A DNA stretch of 45,693 nt from assembly GCA_017469405.1 (NCBI GenBank), contig JAFUGL010000020.1:1-45693 (forward strand), written 5' to 3'. This stretch comes from Lachnospiraceae bacterium. GTDB taxonomy: Bacteria > Bacillota > Clostridia > Lachnospirales > Lachnospiraceae. The notes beneath the pieces were generated by a model. It saw nothing but the letters and a program-made list of their open reading frames with translations, did not search any database and was not told the origin of the DNA. Every line of letters begins with the position of its first letter. The first letter of the stretch is position 1. A program made the translations under genes and the position numbers. Positions 24,049 through 33,314 of the stretch are shown here, one piece after another.

Positions 24049-25502
24049 TATTTTCCTCCGTCCATCTTTTCCTTTTCTTTTTTATCCTCCAATGCAAGCT
24101 CCTCATCTATTACATCAGATTTTATAGCTTCATCCTCACTGTATTCACAAAATACAAGTTCTTCATCATCTTTAAATGCTTCAGTACTGTCACGTTTTAG
24201 AAGTACAATAAGTGTCTGAAACAAAAGCTTTATATCAAGCCACATGCTATACTCTTCAATATACATCAAATCAAGCATAAGCTTGTCTTTAGGAGAAGTA
24301 TTATATTTTCCTGCAATCTGAGCATGACCGGTAATGCCGGCTTTTACTCTTAATCTGTATTCAAACGCAGGAAGAATATCTGTATAGTTAAATATATTCG
24401 CAAGCATCTCAGGTCTTGGTCCAACTACACTCATATCCCCTTTAAGAACATTGAAAAACTGAGGAATTTCATCTATCCTGTATTTTCTGAGAACACGTCC
24501 AACCTTAGTTACTCTGTCATCATCTTCTATTACAGAATAATTATTTACATCCTCTTTCATTGTTCTTAATTTATATATTGAAAATATTTTTCCGTTTCTG
24601 GTAGCACGGTTTTGCTTAAATATAATACTTCCTCTATCCTCTATCTTGATACTGATTGCAGCTACAAGCAAGATTGGCGAAGTAATAATAAGCGCAATCA
24701 CTGAAATAATAATATCTTCAATTCTTTTAACTGCTCTTTGCTCAAGTGTAAGTCCTTTTGAATAATTTCCATACATTGATACATCATCCAAAAGTATATG
24801 ATGTGAATTTTTTTCAACAACATCATGCATATCCGGATTAAAATATACATTTTTCATATTCTGATAGCAAAACTCTATTATCTCAGTTCTTTCTTTAATC
24901 GGAACATCATAGATAAATATTGTTTCATTTTCAGTAATATACTTTTTCAGATTTTTATCTCTGTAATCTGCAATTACATTAATTTTATACTGAAGCTTAT
25001 ATTTTTTTACGCCTCTTATAACCTCATTCAAGCTTCGCTGTGACGATGTTATAATCACACATTTTTCGGGATCGTATATTATAAAATAAAGCTTATTCCC
25101 TCCGTATGCAAATATCCATATTATTATATATTGAATCACAAGTATAGGTATAAGTAAAAGTGGCTGCTCTATCTCAAATGATTTATTGTTTGTCGCATTT
25201 GTGTTCATGATTGAGAGCATGAGCAATGTAATAATATCTGTAAATATAGATGCCAAAAACAGCGAGTGAACTATCGGTCTGCTTTTTCTTTTTCCTATAT
25301 CATATCTACCGTATATATTTGCAAACATATAAGAAACAACTACATAAGTTGCAATTGTAACTGCTGATGTTCTGGACAAATTAAGGAGCTGCCAGTTTGA
25401 ACGGGCATACATTCCGTAAAAGGTCCAAAACAACATAAAATAAAGTACTGACTTTATCACAAATATTATAGTTGTTTCCAATTTTCTGAGTTTTCTTTTC
25501 AT
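24048..25502 (-). CDS. Polyprenyl-phosphate sugar-1-phosphate transferase (exopolysaccharide priming)
   Basis: The 484-residue protein has about four or five N-terminal membrane helices and a Rossmann-like middle. Its C-terminal bacterial sugar transferase domain (about residues 265-450) shows the marks KQNRATRNGKIFSIYKLRTM and KYRIDEIPQFFNVLKGDMS, with VGPRPEM closing the site. It transfers a sugar-1-phosphate from UDP-sugar to undecaprenyl phosphate to start exopolysaccharide or O-unit synthesis at the membrane. The acidic tail ends in DKKEKEKMDGGK. It is coupled to rfbD (1-bp overlap), which fits a polysaccharide precursor pathway. Confidence 0.92.
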   Translation of the reverse strand: MKRKLRKLETTIIFVIKSVLYFMLFWTFYGMYARSNWQLLNLSRTSAVTIATYVVVSYMFANIYGRYDIGKRKSRPIVHSLFLASIFTDIITLLMLSIMNTNATNNKSFEIEQPLLLIPILVIQYIIIWIFAYGGNKLYFIIYDPEKCVIITSSQRSLNEVIRGVKKYKLQYKINVIADYRDKNLKKYITENETIFIYDVPIKERTEIIEFCYQNMKNVYFNPDMHDVVEKNSHHILLDDVSMYGNYSKGLTLEQRAVKRIEDIIISVIALIITSPILLVAAISIKIEDRGSIIFKQNRATRNGKIFSIYKLRTMKEDVNNYSVIEDDDRVTKVGRVLRKYRIDEIPQFFNVLKGDMSVVGPRPEMLANIFNYTDILPAFEYRLRVKAGITGHAQIAGKYNTSPKDKLMLDLMYIEEYSMWLDIKLLFQTLIVLLKRDSTEAFKDDEELVFCEYSEDEAIKSDVIDEELALEDKKEKEKMDGGK

Positions 25503-25556
25503 ATTTATCCTTTAAAGCTATCAGTAAAATAAATAATCAAGCGCTATTTATTTGAA

Positions 25557-26912
25557 TTACTGTTCATAACCTTTTTCCTTAATAACATTTGCAACCTTAT
25601 ATGCATATTCATTGCATAATTCATCTGTTTCTGCTTCTACCATTACTCTTATAAGCGGTTCGGTTCCACTTTCACGAAGCAATATTCTTCCGTTATCACC
25701 AAGCTTTTCTTCTACCTCTTTTACAGCGGCGAGAACGTCTTTGTCCGATGTAACTTCAGGTTTACTCTTAACCTTAATATTTACAAGAAGCTGAGGATAA
25801 ATCTTAAGACCTCTTGAAAGTTCTGACATCTTACATTTATTTTCAACCATAACTTCCATCATTTTAAGGGATGTAAGAACACCATCACCGGTTCTTGCAT
25901 TCTTTGCAAATATAATATGTCCGCTCTGTTCTCCACCGAGCATATATCCCTTTTCCATCATACACTCATAGACATACTTATCACCAACTGCTGTCTTCTC
26001 ATAATTAATGCCCTCTGCATCAAATGCTTTGTATAAGCCAAGATTAGACATAACTGTTGTAACAACGGTATTACCTGCAAGATGTCCCTTATCTCTTAAA
26101 TACTTACCACATATATAAAGAATATGATCTCCATCTACAAGTGCTCCGTTTTCGTCAACAGCAAGACATCTGTCTGCATCACCATCATAAGCAAATCCCA
26201 CATCAAGTCCGTTATCTACCACAAATTTTTGAAGATTTTCTATATGAGTGGAGCCGCAATTATCATTTATGTTGGTTCCATCCGGCTCGTTGCTTATAAC
26301 ATATGTCTTTGCTCCTAAAGCATCAAAAACTGCCTTTGCTATGGTAGAAGCTGCACCGTTTGAGCAGTCAAGACCAACTTTTAAGTTCTTAAATGCTCTT
26401 GTAGGAAGTGTCATAAGATATCCTATGTATCTGTTTCTGCCCATTGAGTAATCAGTAGTCCTGCCTATCTTATCTTTCGTGGCAAGTGGTATCTCCGGTA
26501 TCTCACCATCTATATATTTTTCGATTTCTTCTTCAATAGATGCCTCTATCTTAGCACCATGTGAATTAATAAGCTTAATACCATTATCATAAAAAGGATT
26601 GTGGCTTGCAGATATCATAATACCACAATCAAACTCGTCCGAACGGACTATATATGACACACTTGGAGTTGGAGTTACGTGCATCAGATAAACATCTGCT
26701 CCGCTTGCAGTTAAACCTGCTACAAGTGAATATTCAAACATATAGCTGGAACGTCTGGTATCCTTACCTATGACGATTCTGGCTCTTTCATCGCCCTTTT
26801 TATCCTTACCAAAATAATATCCAAGGTATCTTCCTACCTTAAATGCATGTTCTACAGTCAAATCAACATTAGCCTCTCCCCTGAAGCCATCGGTTCCAAA
26901 ATATTTACCCAT
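25557..26912 (-). CDS. glmM: Phosphoglucosamine mutase
   Basis: The protein of about 450 residues starts MGKYFGTDGFRGEAN, the standard GlmM opening. It has the phosphoserine loop ISASHNPF (Ser103), the metal loop DGDADR near residue 240, and GEQSGH and RESGTEP sugar- and phosphate-binding motifs. It converts glucosamine-6-phosphate to glucosamine-1-phosphate for peptidoglycan and UDP-GlcNAc. The start at ATG 26910-26912 fits the family. An AAGGAG about 12 nt upstream is a little far, and a GTG 13 codons further up is not supported by homology. Confidence 0.95.
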   Translation of the reverse strand: MGKYFGTDGFRGEANVDLTVEHAFKVGRYLGYYFGKDKKGDERARIVIGKDTRRSSYMFEYSLVAGLTASGADVYLMHVTPTPSVSYIVRSDEFDCGIMISASHNPFYDNGIKLINSHGAKIEASIEEEIEKYIDGEIPEIPLATKDKIGRTTDYSMGRNRYIGYLMTLPTRAFKNLKVGLDCSNGAASTIAKAVFDALGAKTYVISNEPDGTNINDNCGSTHIENLQKFVVDNGLDVGFAYDGDADRCLAVDENGALVDGDHILYICGKYLRDKGHLAGNTVVTTVMSNLGLYKAFDAEGINYEKTAVGDKYVYECMMEKGYMLGGEQSGHIIFAKNARTGDGVLTSLKMMEVMVENKCKMSELSRGLKIYPQLLVNIKVKSKPEVTSDKDVLAAVKEVEEKLGDNGRILLRESGTEPLIRVMVEAETDELCNEYAYKVANVIKEKGYEQ

Positions 26913-27024
26913 TTTAAAAACAAGCTCCTTACATGAATTTATTTTAATCACAAAACACTTTTTTAATCACACTGCGTAAAATAAAAATATTAATCGCTAA
27001 AGCACGACACAAAAAAGCAATTTA

Positions 27025-27053
27025 ATTATACGGCAAATTTTACCAAAAGTAAA
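27025..27053 (-). promoter_or_regulatory. glmM promoter abutting an upstream terminator
   Basis: On the minus strand TTTACT (27048-27053) and TATAAT (27025-27030) are 17 bp apart. The -35 begins two bases after the T5 run of the lipid-kinase terminator, so transcript end and start are packed tightly. Confidence 0.65.
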
Positions 27054-27054
27054 G

Positions 27055-27093
27055 AAAAAGCCCCATTAATGACATTATATGTCATTAATGAGG
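27055..27093 (-). terminator. Terminator of the que-lipid kinase unit
   Basis: CATTAATGACAT (27064-27075) pairs perfectly with ATGTCATTAATG (27079-27090), with further C-G pairs beyond one mismatch. On the minus strand the stem is followed by T5 (27055-27059). It lies 31 bp past the lipid-kinase stop. Confidence 0.85.
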
Positions 27094-27123
27094 TTTTAAT
27101 TCATTTTACAAAGCCTCATGAAG

Positions 27124-28155
27124 CTAATCCCACTTATCCTCAAAGTCATCGCCATAGTCTGCGAAGGTGCTTTCATCTGATTCTTCTTCAGGATTTTCAT
27201 CGTCAGAAGATTCCTTGTCAAGTCCCTCTTCGATATCTGCTTCATCAAGTGCATATTTTCCGTCCAGACAAAGCTTAAGTATCTTTTGATGATTTGTTAT
27301 AGTTACCTCGTCATGAGCGCCACCAAACTCTCCATCAAGAGTCCACTTTATTTCCTCTTCTGACTTAATAACAACCTTTGAAGCTTTGGCTATAAAAAAT
27401 ATATCGTCTTTATCCTCTATATTATTTGTAAGCACCTGTGTCAGGATTTTTTGAACATCAGCTACATTTGCAGGCTTTCTTACAAGCAGGCAGTCAAACT
27501 TTCCGTCATCAAGTACGACATGCTTTGTACCCCTGAGCTTGAAACCTCCGACAGACAGAGAATTTGTAATCATTCCAAATATAAATTCACCGGTTACAAC
27601 CTTTCCGTCAAAATCCGCCTCGAGCTTATAAGCCTTAACATTTGCCAAATCCTTTATGCCCTCAACTACATAAGCGGAATGTCCCATAACCTTTTTCAGT
27701 GACTGATTGGTGTTATAAGATACTTCAGTAAATACACCAAACGATGCAATATAAATAAAATATTTATCTTCAAACTGTCCCACATCCAGACATTTTGGAG
27801 TACCGTTCACGATATCCTTCGCCGCCTGAACCTTATTGGACGGAATTTCTACCGTTCTTGCAAAATCGTTTGTCGAACCGCAAGGTATATATCCAAGCGG
27901 TACCTTTTTTTCACCCATAAGCATATATCCGCTTACAGTGTTTTCAAGAGTTCCGTCTCCTCCGGCACAAACAATAAGATCATAGTCTGCCCCGTCTGTC
28001 TTAACCTTTCTTTCAGCATCGGTCGGTCCGGTTGTAGGATAAGTAACCACCTCATATCCCGCATCGGAAAACACCATTATTATTTCAAATAATACGTCCT
28101 TAATTGCCGTCTTACCGGCATTTGGATTAATTATGAACAGAAGTTTTTTTCTCAA
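27124..28155 (-). CDS. Diacylglycerol kinase-family lipid kinase (YegS/DagK type)
   Basis: The 343-residue protein has the lipid-kinase opening FIINPNAGK, the nucleotide loop [11 protein letters not shown] near residues 64-75, and the substrate motif [11 protein letters not shown] near 90-100. The last 35 residues form a very acidic tail (many Asp and Glu) beyond the usual family length. It phosphorylates diacylglycerol or a related lipid at the membrane. The start is TTG at 28153-28155, inside the end of queC, with GGAGG six bases upstream. The 29-bp overlap points to translational coupling with the queuosine operon. Confidence 0.9.
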   Translation of the reverse strand: MRKKLLFIINPNAGKTAIKDVLFEIIMVFSDAGYEVVTYPTTGPTDAERKVKTDGADYDLIVCAGGDGTLENTVSGYMLMGEKKVPLGYIPCGSTNDFARTVEIPSNKVQAAKDIVNGTPKCLDVGQFEDKYFIYIASFGVFTEVSYNTNQSLKKVMGHSAYVVEGIKDLANVKAYKLEADFDGKVVTGEFIFGMITNSLSVGGFKLRGTKHVVLDDGKFDCLLVRKPANVADVQKILTQVLTNNIEDKDDIFFIAKASKVVIKSEEEIKWTLDGEFGGAHDEVTITNHQKILKLCLDGKYALDEADIEEGLDKESSDDENPEEESDESTFADYGDDFEDKWD

Positions 28156-28801
28156 GGTATGCCTCCAATCCCCTCTTGCGGAGCTTACAAGCCGGACAGT
28201 TCCCGCATCCGTCTCCCTTTATACCATTATAGCAGGTAAGAGTTTTTTCTCTGACCAGTTCAAATCCACCAAGGCTATCTGCCAGTGCCCAGGTTGCTTC
28301 CTTGTCAATCCACATAAGAGGAGTAATTATATTAAATTCATAATCCATTGCAAGATTAAGTGTAACATTCATTGATTTAATAAATACATCCCTGCAATCA
28401 GGATATCCGGAAAAATCACTCTGTGATACTCCTGTTATTATATCACTAATTCCCTTTTGTTTTGCAAAAATTGCTGCAAAAAGAATAAAAACCATATTTC
28501 TTCCGTCAACAAATGAGTTAGGAGGTGTTCCATCCTCCGGTGCATCTTCGTCAACCTCTATATCTGTACGTGTAAGTGAATTTGGCGCCAGCTGATTAAG
28601 TAATTCCATATCAAGTATCCTATGTTCCACACCAAGCTCGTCGCATATTTCCTTTGCACACTCAAGTTCCTTGATGTGTCTTTGATTATAGTCAAATGAA
28701 ACTGCAAAAACCTTTTTATATTTTTTCTTTGCCCATAGCAGGCATGTCGTGCTATCCTGTCCACCGCTTAGTATAACAACCGCTTCATCCATATTTTTCA
28801 T
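28127..28801 (-). CDS. queC: 7-cyano-7-deazaguanine synthase (preQ0 synthase)
   Basis: The 224-residue protein has the ATP pyrophosphatase loop [11 protein letters not shown] and the C-terminal zinc cysteines [16 protein letters not shown]. It converts 7-carboxy-7-deazaguanine to preQ0 with ammonia and ATP. It lies 34 bp after folE on the same strand, preceded by AAAGGA. The end overlaps the lipid kinase start by 29 bp. With queD, queE and folE the preQ0 pathway from GTP is complete in one operon. Confidence 0.95.
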   Translation of the reverse strand: MKNMDEAVVILSGGQDSTTCLLWAKKKYKKVFAVSFDYNQRHIKELECAKEICDELGVEHRILDMELLNQLAPNSLTRTDIEVDEDAPEDGTPPNSFVDGRNMVFILFAAIFAKQKGISDIITGVSQSDFSGYPDCRDVFIKSMNVTLNLAMDYEFNIITPLMWIDKEATWALADSLGGFELVREKTLTCYNGIKGDGCGNCPACKLRKRGLEAYLEKKTSVHN

Positions 28802-28835
28802 TGTTTTATTCCTTTCATATTGTCGTGATACACTT

Positions 28836-29414
28836 TTATTTCAAAAGCAGCATCAGTCTGTTTTGCAAGGCTGCATCTTCTAAAAACTGACCGCTGAAGG
28901 TTGTGGTTATGGTTTTTGAACTGCGATTTTTTATTCCGCGCGCTGTCATACAACTGTGACAGCCTTCAATTATTACAGCCACATCCTCTGAGCCCGTAAC
29001 CTTTTTCATTATATATGCTATATCAGTACCGATTCTTTCCTGAAGCTGTAATCTTTTTGCAACCATATCAGCTATTCTTGCTATTTTACTCAAGCCCAAA
29101 ACCTTATCCTTTGGGATATAAGCCACAGAAACCTTCATATCATACATAAGTGCCATATGATGCTCGCAGTAGCTGAACACCTCTATATCCTTAACAAAAA
29201 CCATTTCCTTGCAGTCACTCTCGGGCTTTTCAAAATACTTTGTAAACATATCCGCAATCTCATCATTGGTATAGTTCATGCCCTCAAATACTTCCTCATA
29301 CATACGCGCAACCCTGTCAGGAGTTTCCTTTAATCCCTCTCTATCGGGATCGTCGCCAAGCGCTGTTATTATACCTCTTATATGTTCTCTTATTGCATCC
29401 TTATCTATTGCCAT
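28836..29414 (-). CDS. folE: GTP cyclohydrolase I
   Basis: The 192-residue enzyme has the zinc ligands in FSYCEHHM (Cys and His, near residues 108-115) and in [11 protein letters not shown] near 150-160. It converts GTP to dihydroneopterin triphosphate, the first step of both folate and queuosine synthesis. Its place between queE and queC (1-bp gap to queE) says it supplies queuosine. A GAAAGGAG-like site precedes the ATG. Confidence 0.95.
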   Translation of the reverse strand: MAIDKDAIREHIRGIITALGDDPDREGLKETPDRVARMYEEVFEGMNYTNDEIADMFTKYFEKPESDCKEMVFVKDIEVFSYCEHHMALMYDMKVSVAYIPKDKVLGLSKIARIADMVAKRLQLQERIGTDIAYIMKKVTGSEDVAVIIEGCHSCMTARGIKNRSSKTITTTFSGQFLEDAALQNRLMLLLK

Positions 29415-29415
29415 T

Positions 29416-30084
29416 TTATACTCCTTTCTTATCAGGACTCCATATATATTTATGTATCTGGAGCTGAAGTCTGACTGAATTCATATTATTATCTATCATA
29501 AATTTTACTATATCTTCATTTTTAATTTCACCAAAGCAAGCACTTATGTAAATCATTGTTTTTTTATCCAGCTCATATCTATCAATGATTTCCTTTGTCT
29601 TTAACAAATCATTATAATCCGAAACAACAAATTTAACCGTATCCGTGCTTCGAATATTCTTAAAGTTATCCATGCACATCTTATCTTCCATGCCGCTTTT
29701 AGGGAGCTTATAATCTACAGTAAATGTAACATTATCTCCTATATCATAATACTCCTTTAAATCAACCGCCCCGTTGGTTTCAACCTCTATCCTAAGCGAC
29801 TTATCTCTCGACAGCATTGTGATAAGTCTTTTAATGTTATCCTGAATAAGCGGTTCTCCACCGGTCAGTGTAACATTTTTTACATTAGTATCTTTTATAT
29901 AACCATATATTTCTTCTTCGCTTAGTATCTCATACGGTGCATTTTTTTCATTTGCCCATTTCGTATCGCAGTAAGAGCAATTAAGATTACAACCCGCAAA
30001 TCTGATAAAGCTGGCAAGCTCACCCGCGCACCTTGCTTCTCCGTTGATACTGACGAACTTTTCCACTACCTTAAATTTTCCCAT
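29416..30084 (-). CDS. queE: 7-carboxy-7-deazaguanine synthase (radical SAM)
   Basis: The 222-residue radical SAM protein has the cluster-binding CX3CX2C at residues 32-39 (CNLNCSYC). The spacing is the standard one, not the variant of some QueE. TLTGGEPL is the SAM-binding GGE motif. It converts 6-carboxytetrahydropterin to 7-carboxy-7-deazaguanine. It lies 3 bp after queD and 1 bp before folE. Confidence 0.93.
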   Translation of the reverse strand: MGKFKVVEKFVSINGEARCAGELASFIRFAGCNLNCSYCDTKWANEKNAPYEILSEEEIYGYIKDTNVKNVTLTGGEPLIQDNIKRLITMLSRDKSLRIEVETNGAVDLKEYYDIGDNVTFTVDYKLPKSGMEDKMCMDNFKNIRSTDTVKFVVSDYNDLLKTKEIIDRYELDKKTMIYISACFGEIKNEDIVKFMIDNNMNSVRLQLQIHKYIWSPDKKGV

Positions 30085-30087
30085 AGA

Positions 30088-30510
30088 TTAATCCCGTCTA
30101 TACCCTGCGCAATTATTTTTTGTTTCATAAACAACTGACTCTATGACCTTATATCCTTTATCATTCATAAGATCATAAAAATATTTAGCAAAATTTTCAG
30201 CTGTCGGTCTCATGTCAAGCTCTACAATCTTGAAGTTTTCCTCTTTAAGAGCTTCCATGGTTTTGTCTTTAAGACTCCCCTTTTCAATTATAAGACTATG
30301 GTCAAGACCATCTGTAATCTCTCTTAAATCCTTCTTTAATTCCGAAAAATCCACAACCATGCCTCTTGTCTGTTCATCCGAACTTAAAACGTCACTTCCA
30401 ACAATTATTTCAACACTCCAGTGATGTCCGTGTATATTTGAACACTTTCCGTCATAACCCTTTAAAAAATGCGCGCTGTCAAAGCCTGATCTTGTTTTTA
30501 AAGTATACAT
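30088..30510 (-). CDS. queD: 6-carboxy-5,6,7,8-tetrahydropterin synthase
   Basis: The 140-residue protein has the zinc histidines of the PTPS/QueD fold in FDSAHFL and NIHGHHW. The motif CSNIHGH carries the catalytic Cys, and PTAENFAKYFYD follows. It makes 6-carboxytetrahydropterin from dihydroneopterin triphosphate. It is the first gene of the queuosine operon. AAGGAGG lies five bases before the ATG and only 14 bp after the U-tract of a terminator, which is the platform of the riboswitch described next. Confidence 0.95.
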   Translation of the reverse strand: MYTLKTRSGFDSAHFLKGYDGKCSNIHGHHWSVEIIVGSDVLSSDEQTRGMVVDFSELKKDLREITDGLDHSLIIEKGSLKDKTMEALKEENFKIVELDMRPTAENFAKYFYDLMNDKGYKVIESVVYETKNNCAGYRRD

Positions 30511-30535
30511 ATTAACCTCCTTAAAAAATGGAATG

Positions 30536-30568
30536 AAAAAGCCATAGAAGTCCCAAGACCTCTATGGC
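30536..30568 (-). terminator. Terminator between thrC and queD (riboswitch platform)
   Basis: On the minus strand GCCATAGA (30561-30568) pairs with TCTATGGC (30541-30548), extended inside by GTC/GAC around a TTGG loop, and followed by T5 (30536-30540). It lies immediately upstream of the queD ribosome binding site. It can end thrC transcripts and, with the aptamer upstream, control queD. Confidence 0.85.
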
Positions 30569-30584
30569 ATTTTTTCATGCTTTA

Positions 30585-30628
30585 GTCCTGGTTTTATTTA
30601 TAGACAGGATGGTACAAACGAACTGTCT
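30585..30628 (-). promoter_or_regulatory. Candidate preQ1-I riboswitch aptamer of the que operon
   Basis: On the minus strand AGACAG (30623-30628) pairs with CTGTCT (30602-30607) as P1. The loop begins GTTCG and ends TACCATC, like the class I loop (GUUC then ACC). P1 is followed by an A-rich tail and CCAGG, matching the tail seen in preQ1-I riboswitches (AAAACAAGG type). CCAGGAC (30585-30591) can pair with GTCTTGG (30553-30559) inside the terminator, giving an antiterminator. Ligand binding would hold the tail and allow termination. The downstream queD-E-folE-queC operon is the classic target. I see no promoter between thrC and the aptamer. Confidence 0.7.
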
Positions 30629-30639
30629 TATTATATTTT

Positions 30640-32127
30640 CTAAATTCCAAGGAATCCCTTAACTTCATCCAGCATCTTATCCTTTTCACAAACTGTATTG
30701 TGTCTTACATGTGCTGTTCTTATATCTTCGATAGCCTGTGGAACCTTTACTCCTGACAGACGATTAAGCTCGTCAACAAGTTCAAAATCAGTCTTCTTAT
30801 CATACTCACTGTCAATCGCATTCATAACACTTCTTGTAAATTTGTAAGGACTTGCTGTAGATGCTATAACTGTAGGTGTGTCATCACCTGTTTCCTTTAC
30901 ATATTTATCATAAACGGTTGCGGCTACTGCTGTATGCGTATCCATAATATACGAATCACTTTCATAAACCTTCTTTATAGTCGCAGCAGTTTCTACTTCT
31001 GATGCGTAATTTCCGTAAAAGTCTGAAAGCTCCTTTTTCATATCATCAGTTATTGTATACTCACCCTTACCTGTAAGTGCAGTCATAAGCTCTTTATTTT
31101 TAGCCGCATCATTTCCTGCAATTCTGTATATAAGTCTTTCAAGATTACTTGAAATAAGTATATCCATAGAAGGCGATGATGTAAGTATAAATTCTCTGTT
31201 TCTATTATAATTTCCTGTTGCAAAGAAATCATAAAGAACTTTATTTTCATTTGATGCACAGATAAACTTGTTAATTGGAAGTCCCATCTGCTTTGCATAG
31301 TAAGCAGCAAGGATATTACCGAAATTACCTGTAGGAACAACGACATTTATCTTATCCCCTGCTTTTATGGTTCCGTCCGCAACAAGTCTTGTATATGCAT
31401 AAACATAATAAACCATCTGTGGTACAAGTCTTCCGATATTTATTGAATTGGCTGATGAGAACTGATATCCCTTCTCATCAAGATACTTGTTAAGCTCAAC
31501 ATCAGAGAACATATTTTTAACACCGGTCTGGGCATCATCAAAGTTTCCTTTTATACCGACAACAAATGTATTGTCTCCCTTTTGTGTAACCATCTGCTTT
31601 TCCTGTATCGGACTGACACCGTTCTTTGGGTAAAATACTATAATTTTTGTACCTGGAACATCTGCAAAGCCTGCCAAAGCCGCCTTTCCGGTGTCTCCTG
31701 AAGTTGCAGTAAGTATAACTATCTCATTATGAACATTATTTTTCTTTGCAGAGGTTGTAAGAAGATATGGAAGAATCGAAAGTGCCATATCCTTAAATGC
31801 TATAGTTGAACCATGGAAAAGCTCAAGATAATATGCGCCTGCTTTCTTAACTAACGGTGCAATTTCCTTAGTATCAAATTTATCATCATATGCGCTGTTT
31901 ATACAATGTCTTAACTCTTCCTCAGTAAAGTCAGTAAGCATAAGCTTCATAACATTATAAGCAACCTCACGATAATCCATCTTTGCAAGCTCTTCTAACG
32001 ATACATCAAATGCCGGAATAGAATCCGGAACAAATAATCCGCCTTCGTTTGCAAGCCCCTTTAATATAGCCAAAGATGCAGTTGCTGTTTCATTTGAATT
32101 TCTTGTACTCTTATATATAAGCTCCAT
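30640..32127 (-). CDS. thrC: Threonine synthase
   Basis: The 495-residue PLP enzyme has N-terminal YKSTRN and LANEGGLFVP. The PLP-binding Lys112 lies in HGSTIAFKDMA, and TATSGDTGKAA is the phosphate and substrate loop. It converts O-phosphohomoserine to threonine in the cytoplasm. The length matches the bacterial thrC class with the long N-terminal extension. AAGGAG precedes the ATG. It stands alone without other thr genes and is followed by the riboswitch leader of the que operon, so readthrough from thrC could feed queD. Confidence 0.95.
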   Translation of the reverse strand: MELIYKSTRNSNETATASLAILKGLANEGGLFVPDSIPAFDVSLEELAKMDYREVAYNVMKLMLTDFTEEELRHCINSAYDDKFDTKEIAPLVKKAGAYYLELFHGSTIAFKDMALSILPYLLTTSAKKNNVHNEIVILTATSGDTGKAALAGFADVPGTKIIVFYPKNGVSPIQEKQMVTQKGDNTFVVGIKGNFDDAQTGVKNMFSDVELNKYLDEKGYQFSSANSINIGRLVPQMVYYVYAYTRLVADGTIKAGDKINVVVPTGNFGNILAAYYAKQMGLPINKFICASNENKVLYDFFATGNYNRNREFILTSSPSMDILISSNLERLIYRIAGNDAAKNKELMTALTGKGEYTITDDMKKELSDFYGNYASEVETAATIKKVYESDSYIMDTHTAVAATVYDKYVKETGDDTPTVIASTASPYKFTRSVMNAIDSEYDKKTDFELVDELNRLSGVKVPQAIEDIRTAHVRHNTVCEKDKMLDEVKGFLGI

Positions 32128-32171
32128 TTTAAAATTCTCCTTATGTAATACATTTTCTCACACTATATGGA

Positions 32172-32200
32172 ATAATAACACACAAATATCCTAAAAACAA
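32172..32200 (-). promoter_or_regulatory. Probable thrC promoter
   Basis: On the minus strand TTGTTT (32195-32200) and TATTAT (32172-32177) are 17 bp apart. It lies directly after the terminator of the 3D-domain gene. Confidence 0.45.
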
Positions 32201-32201
32201 G

Positions 32202-32231
32202 AAAAAAGAGATGTTAATGTAACATCTCTTT
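32202..32231 (-). terminator. Terminator of the 3D-domain gene
   Basis: AAAGAGATGTTA (32205-32216) and TAACATCTCTTT (32220-32231) form a perfect 12-bp stem with a 3-nt loop, followed on the minus strand by three more Ts to make a T6 run. Confidence 0.9.
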
Positions 32232-32259
32232 AATCATTACACATCTTTATAATAACGAA

Positions 32260-33072
32260 CTACTGAACAAAATATACTGAACCATACTGCTTTCCAAATG
32301 CTCTTGCTTCCTCATGAGTATTGAAATAGATATCAATATGATTACCCTTTATGGCACCACCGACATCCTCTACAGTATATATCTGACCGTTTATCATAAG
32401 CTTTGTACCAAACGGATATCTTGAAGTATCTGCCGCAACGGTTCTACCTGCTGCAGGAGTTGTACCGCTTGCAGTTATAGGATTGCTTGGATTACTCCAC
32501 TTTCCACAGCATATGGCACATGGACAATATCCTGTAAGTGTAAATTCGCCAAGATACTGATAGCTTCCGTTTTCATCGGCGAAGGTAATCTCGGTAAGTC
32601 CTACTGTAGGTGACAAAGCAAATACTGCAGTTTGCTGCTCTTCAGGTTCACCCTCATAGGTATTGAAATCTGCTGCAGATGCATGCTCTGCTGTAAGAGC
32701 TTCCAATGCTGCCTGATCTTTTTTTGCCTGACTTTTTGCTGCAAGTATATCATCTACCTGCTTCTCAGTTTTCTCAAGCTGAGCAAGCTCTTCTGTTTCG
32801 TAATTTACATTTACCATATCGATATATGTGATTCCTTTTGCTTCAAAGGTTTCTCCCGCAAATGCTTCTTTACCCGAAGAAACATCGGAAAGAGACATGA
32901 TAACGCCTACTGACTGATGTGATTCATTTATTCTTCCGGCCAAGGTTGCAACAGAAAGTATAGCAAGTGCAGCAATAACAATGCTAGCGCTCACTACCTG
33001 ATAATACTTTGAAGAAAATTCTTTTGTGGTTTCTATTATTTTTTCTTTTGCATCACTAAAGCTAATTTTCAT
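32260..33072 (-). CDS. 3D-domain cell-wall protein
   Basis: The 270-residue protein has a single membrane anchor near residues 25-45, a charged, partly coiled-coil stretch (about 85-140), and a C-terminal 3D domain (about 175-270). The domain opens with GYCPCAICCGKW, followed by ITASGTTPAAGRTVAAD, VEDVGGAIKG and HIDIYF, which supply the three conserved aspartates of the family. 3D domains are double-psi beta-barrels related to MltA and RpfB/YabE enzymes that cleave or bind peptidoglycan. The extra CPCAICC cysteines are usual for clostridial members. It has a strong promoter and its own terminator, so it is monocistronic. Confidence 0.88.
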   Translation of the reverse strand: MKISFSDAKEKIIETTKEFSSKYYQVVSASIVIAALAILSVATLAGRINESHQSVGVIMSLSDVSSGKEAFAGETFEAKGITYIDMVNVNYETEELAQLEKTEKQVDDILAAKSQAKKDQAALEALTAEHASAADFNTYEGEPEEQQTAVFALSPTVGLTEITFADENGSYQYLGEFTLTGYCPCAICCGKWSNPSNPITASGTTPAAGRTVAADTSRYPFGTKLMINGQIYTVEDVGGAIKGNHIDIYFNTHEEARAFGKQYGSVYFVQ

Positions 33073-33095
33073 AATATCACCTCATATATACTGTG

Positions 33096-33124
33096 ATTAT
33101 AGTTCAATGGTCTTTTTCGGTCAA
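33096..33124 (-). promoter_or_regulatory. Strong promoter of the 3D-domain gene
   Basis: On the minus strand TTGACC (33119-33124) and TATAAT (33096-33101) are 17 bp apart, with the ATG about 25 nt downstream. Confidence 0.75.
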
Positions 33125-33314
33125 GTATTGCTGCCCGAATTTAGTAAGATTGACCAAATTGTCCAAACGAATTTGTTGATTAATCACAAAAAATATATTA
33201 CAATCAGCATGTACATATATTTCATATATAATATCGGCATATTCAAAGATGTTATTAATATCAAGCGATTATCGCCTCAAACCGATATGAAAAGAATTTC
33301 AAAGGAGAATTAAT

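Noticed and set aside
30630-30635. TATAAT on the minus strand just before the preQ1 aptamer
   Set aside because: A start 6-7 nt downstream would fall inside P1 and destroy the aptamer, and no -35 element stands at a proper distance.
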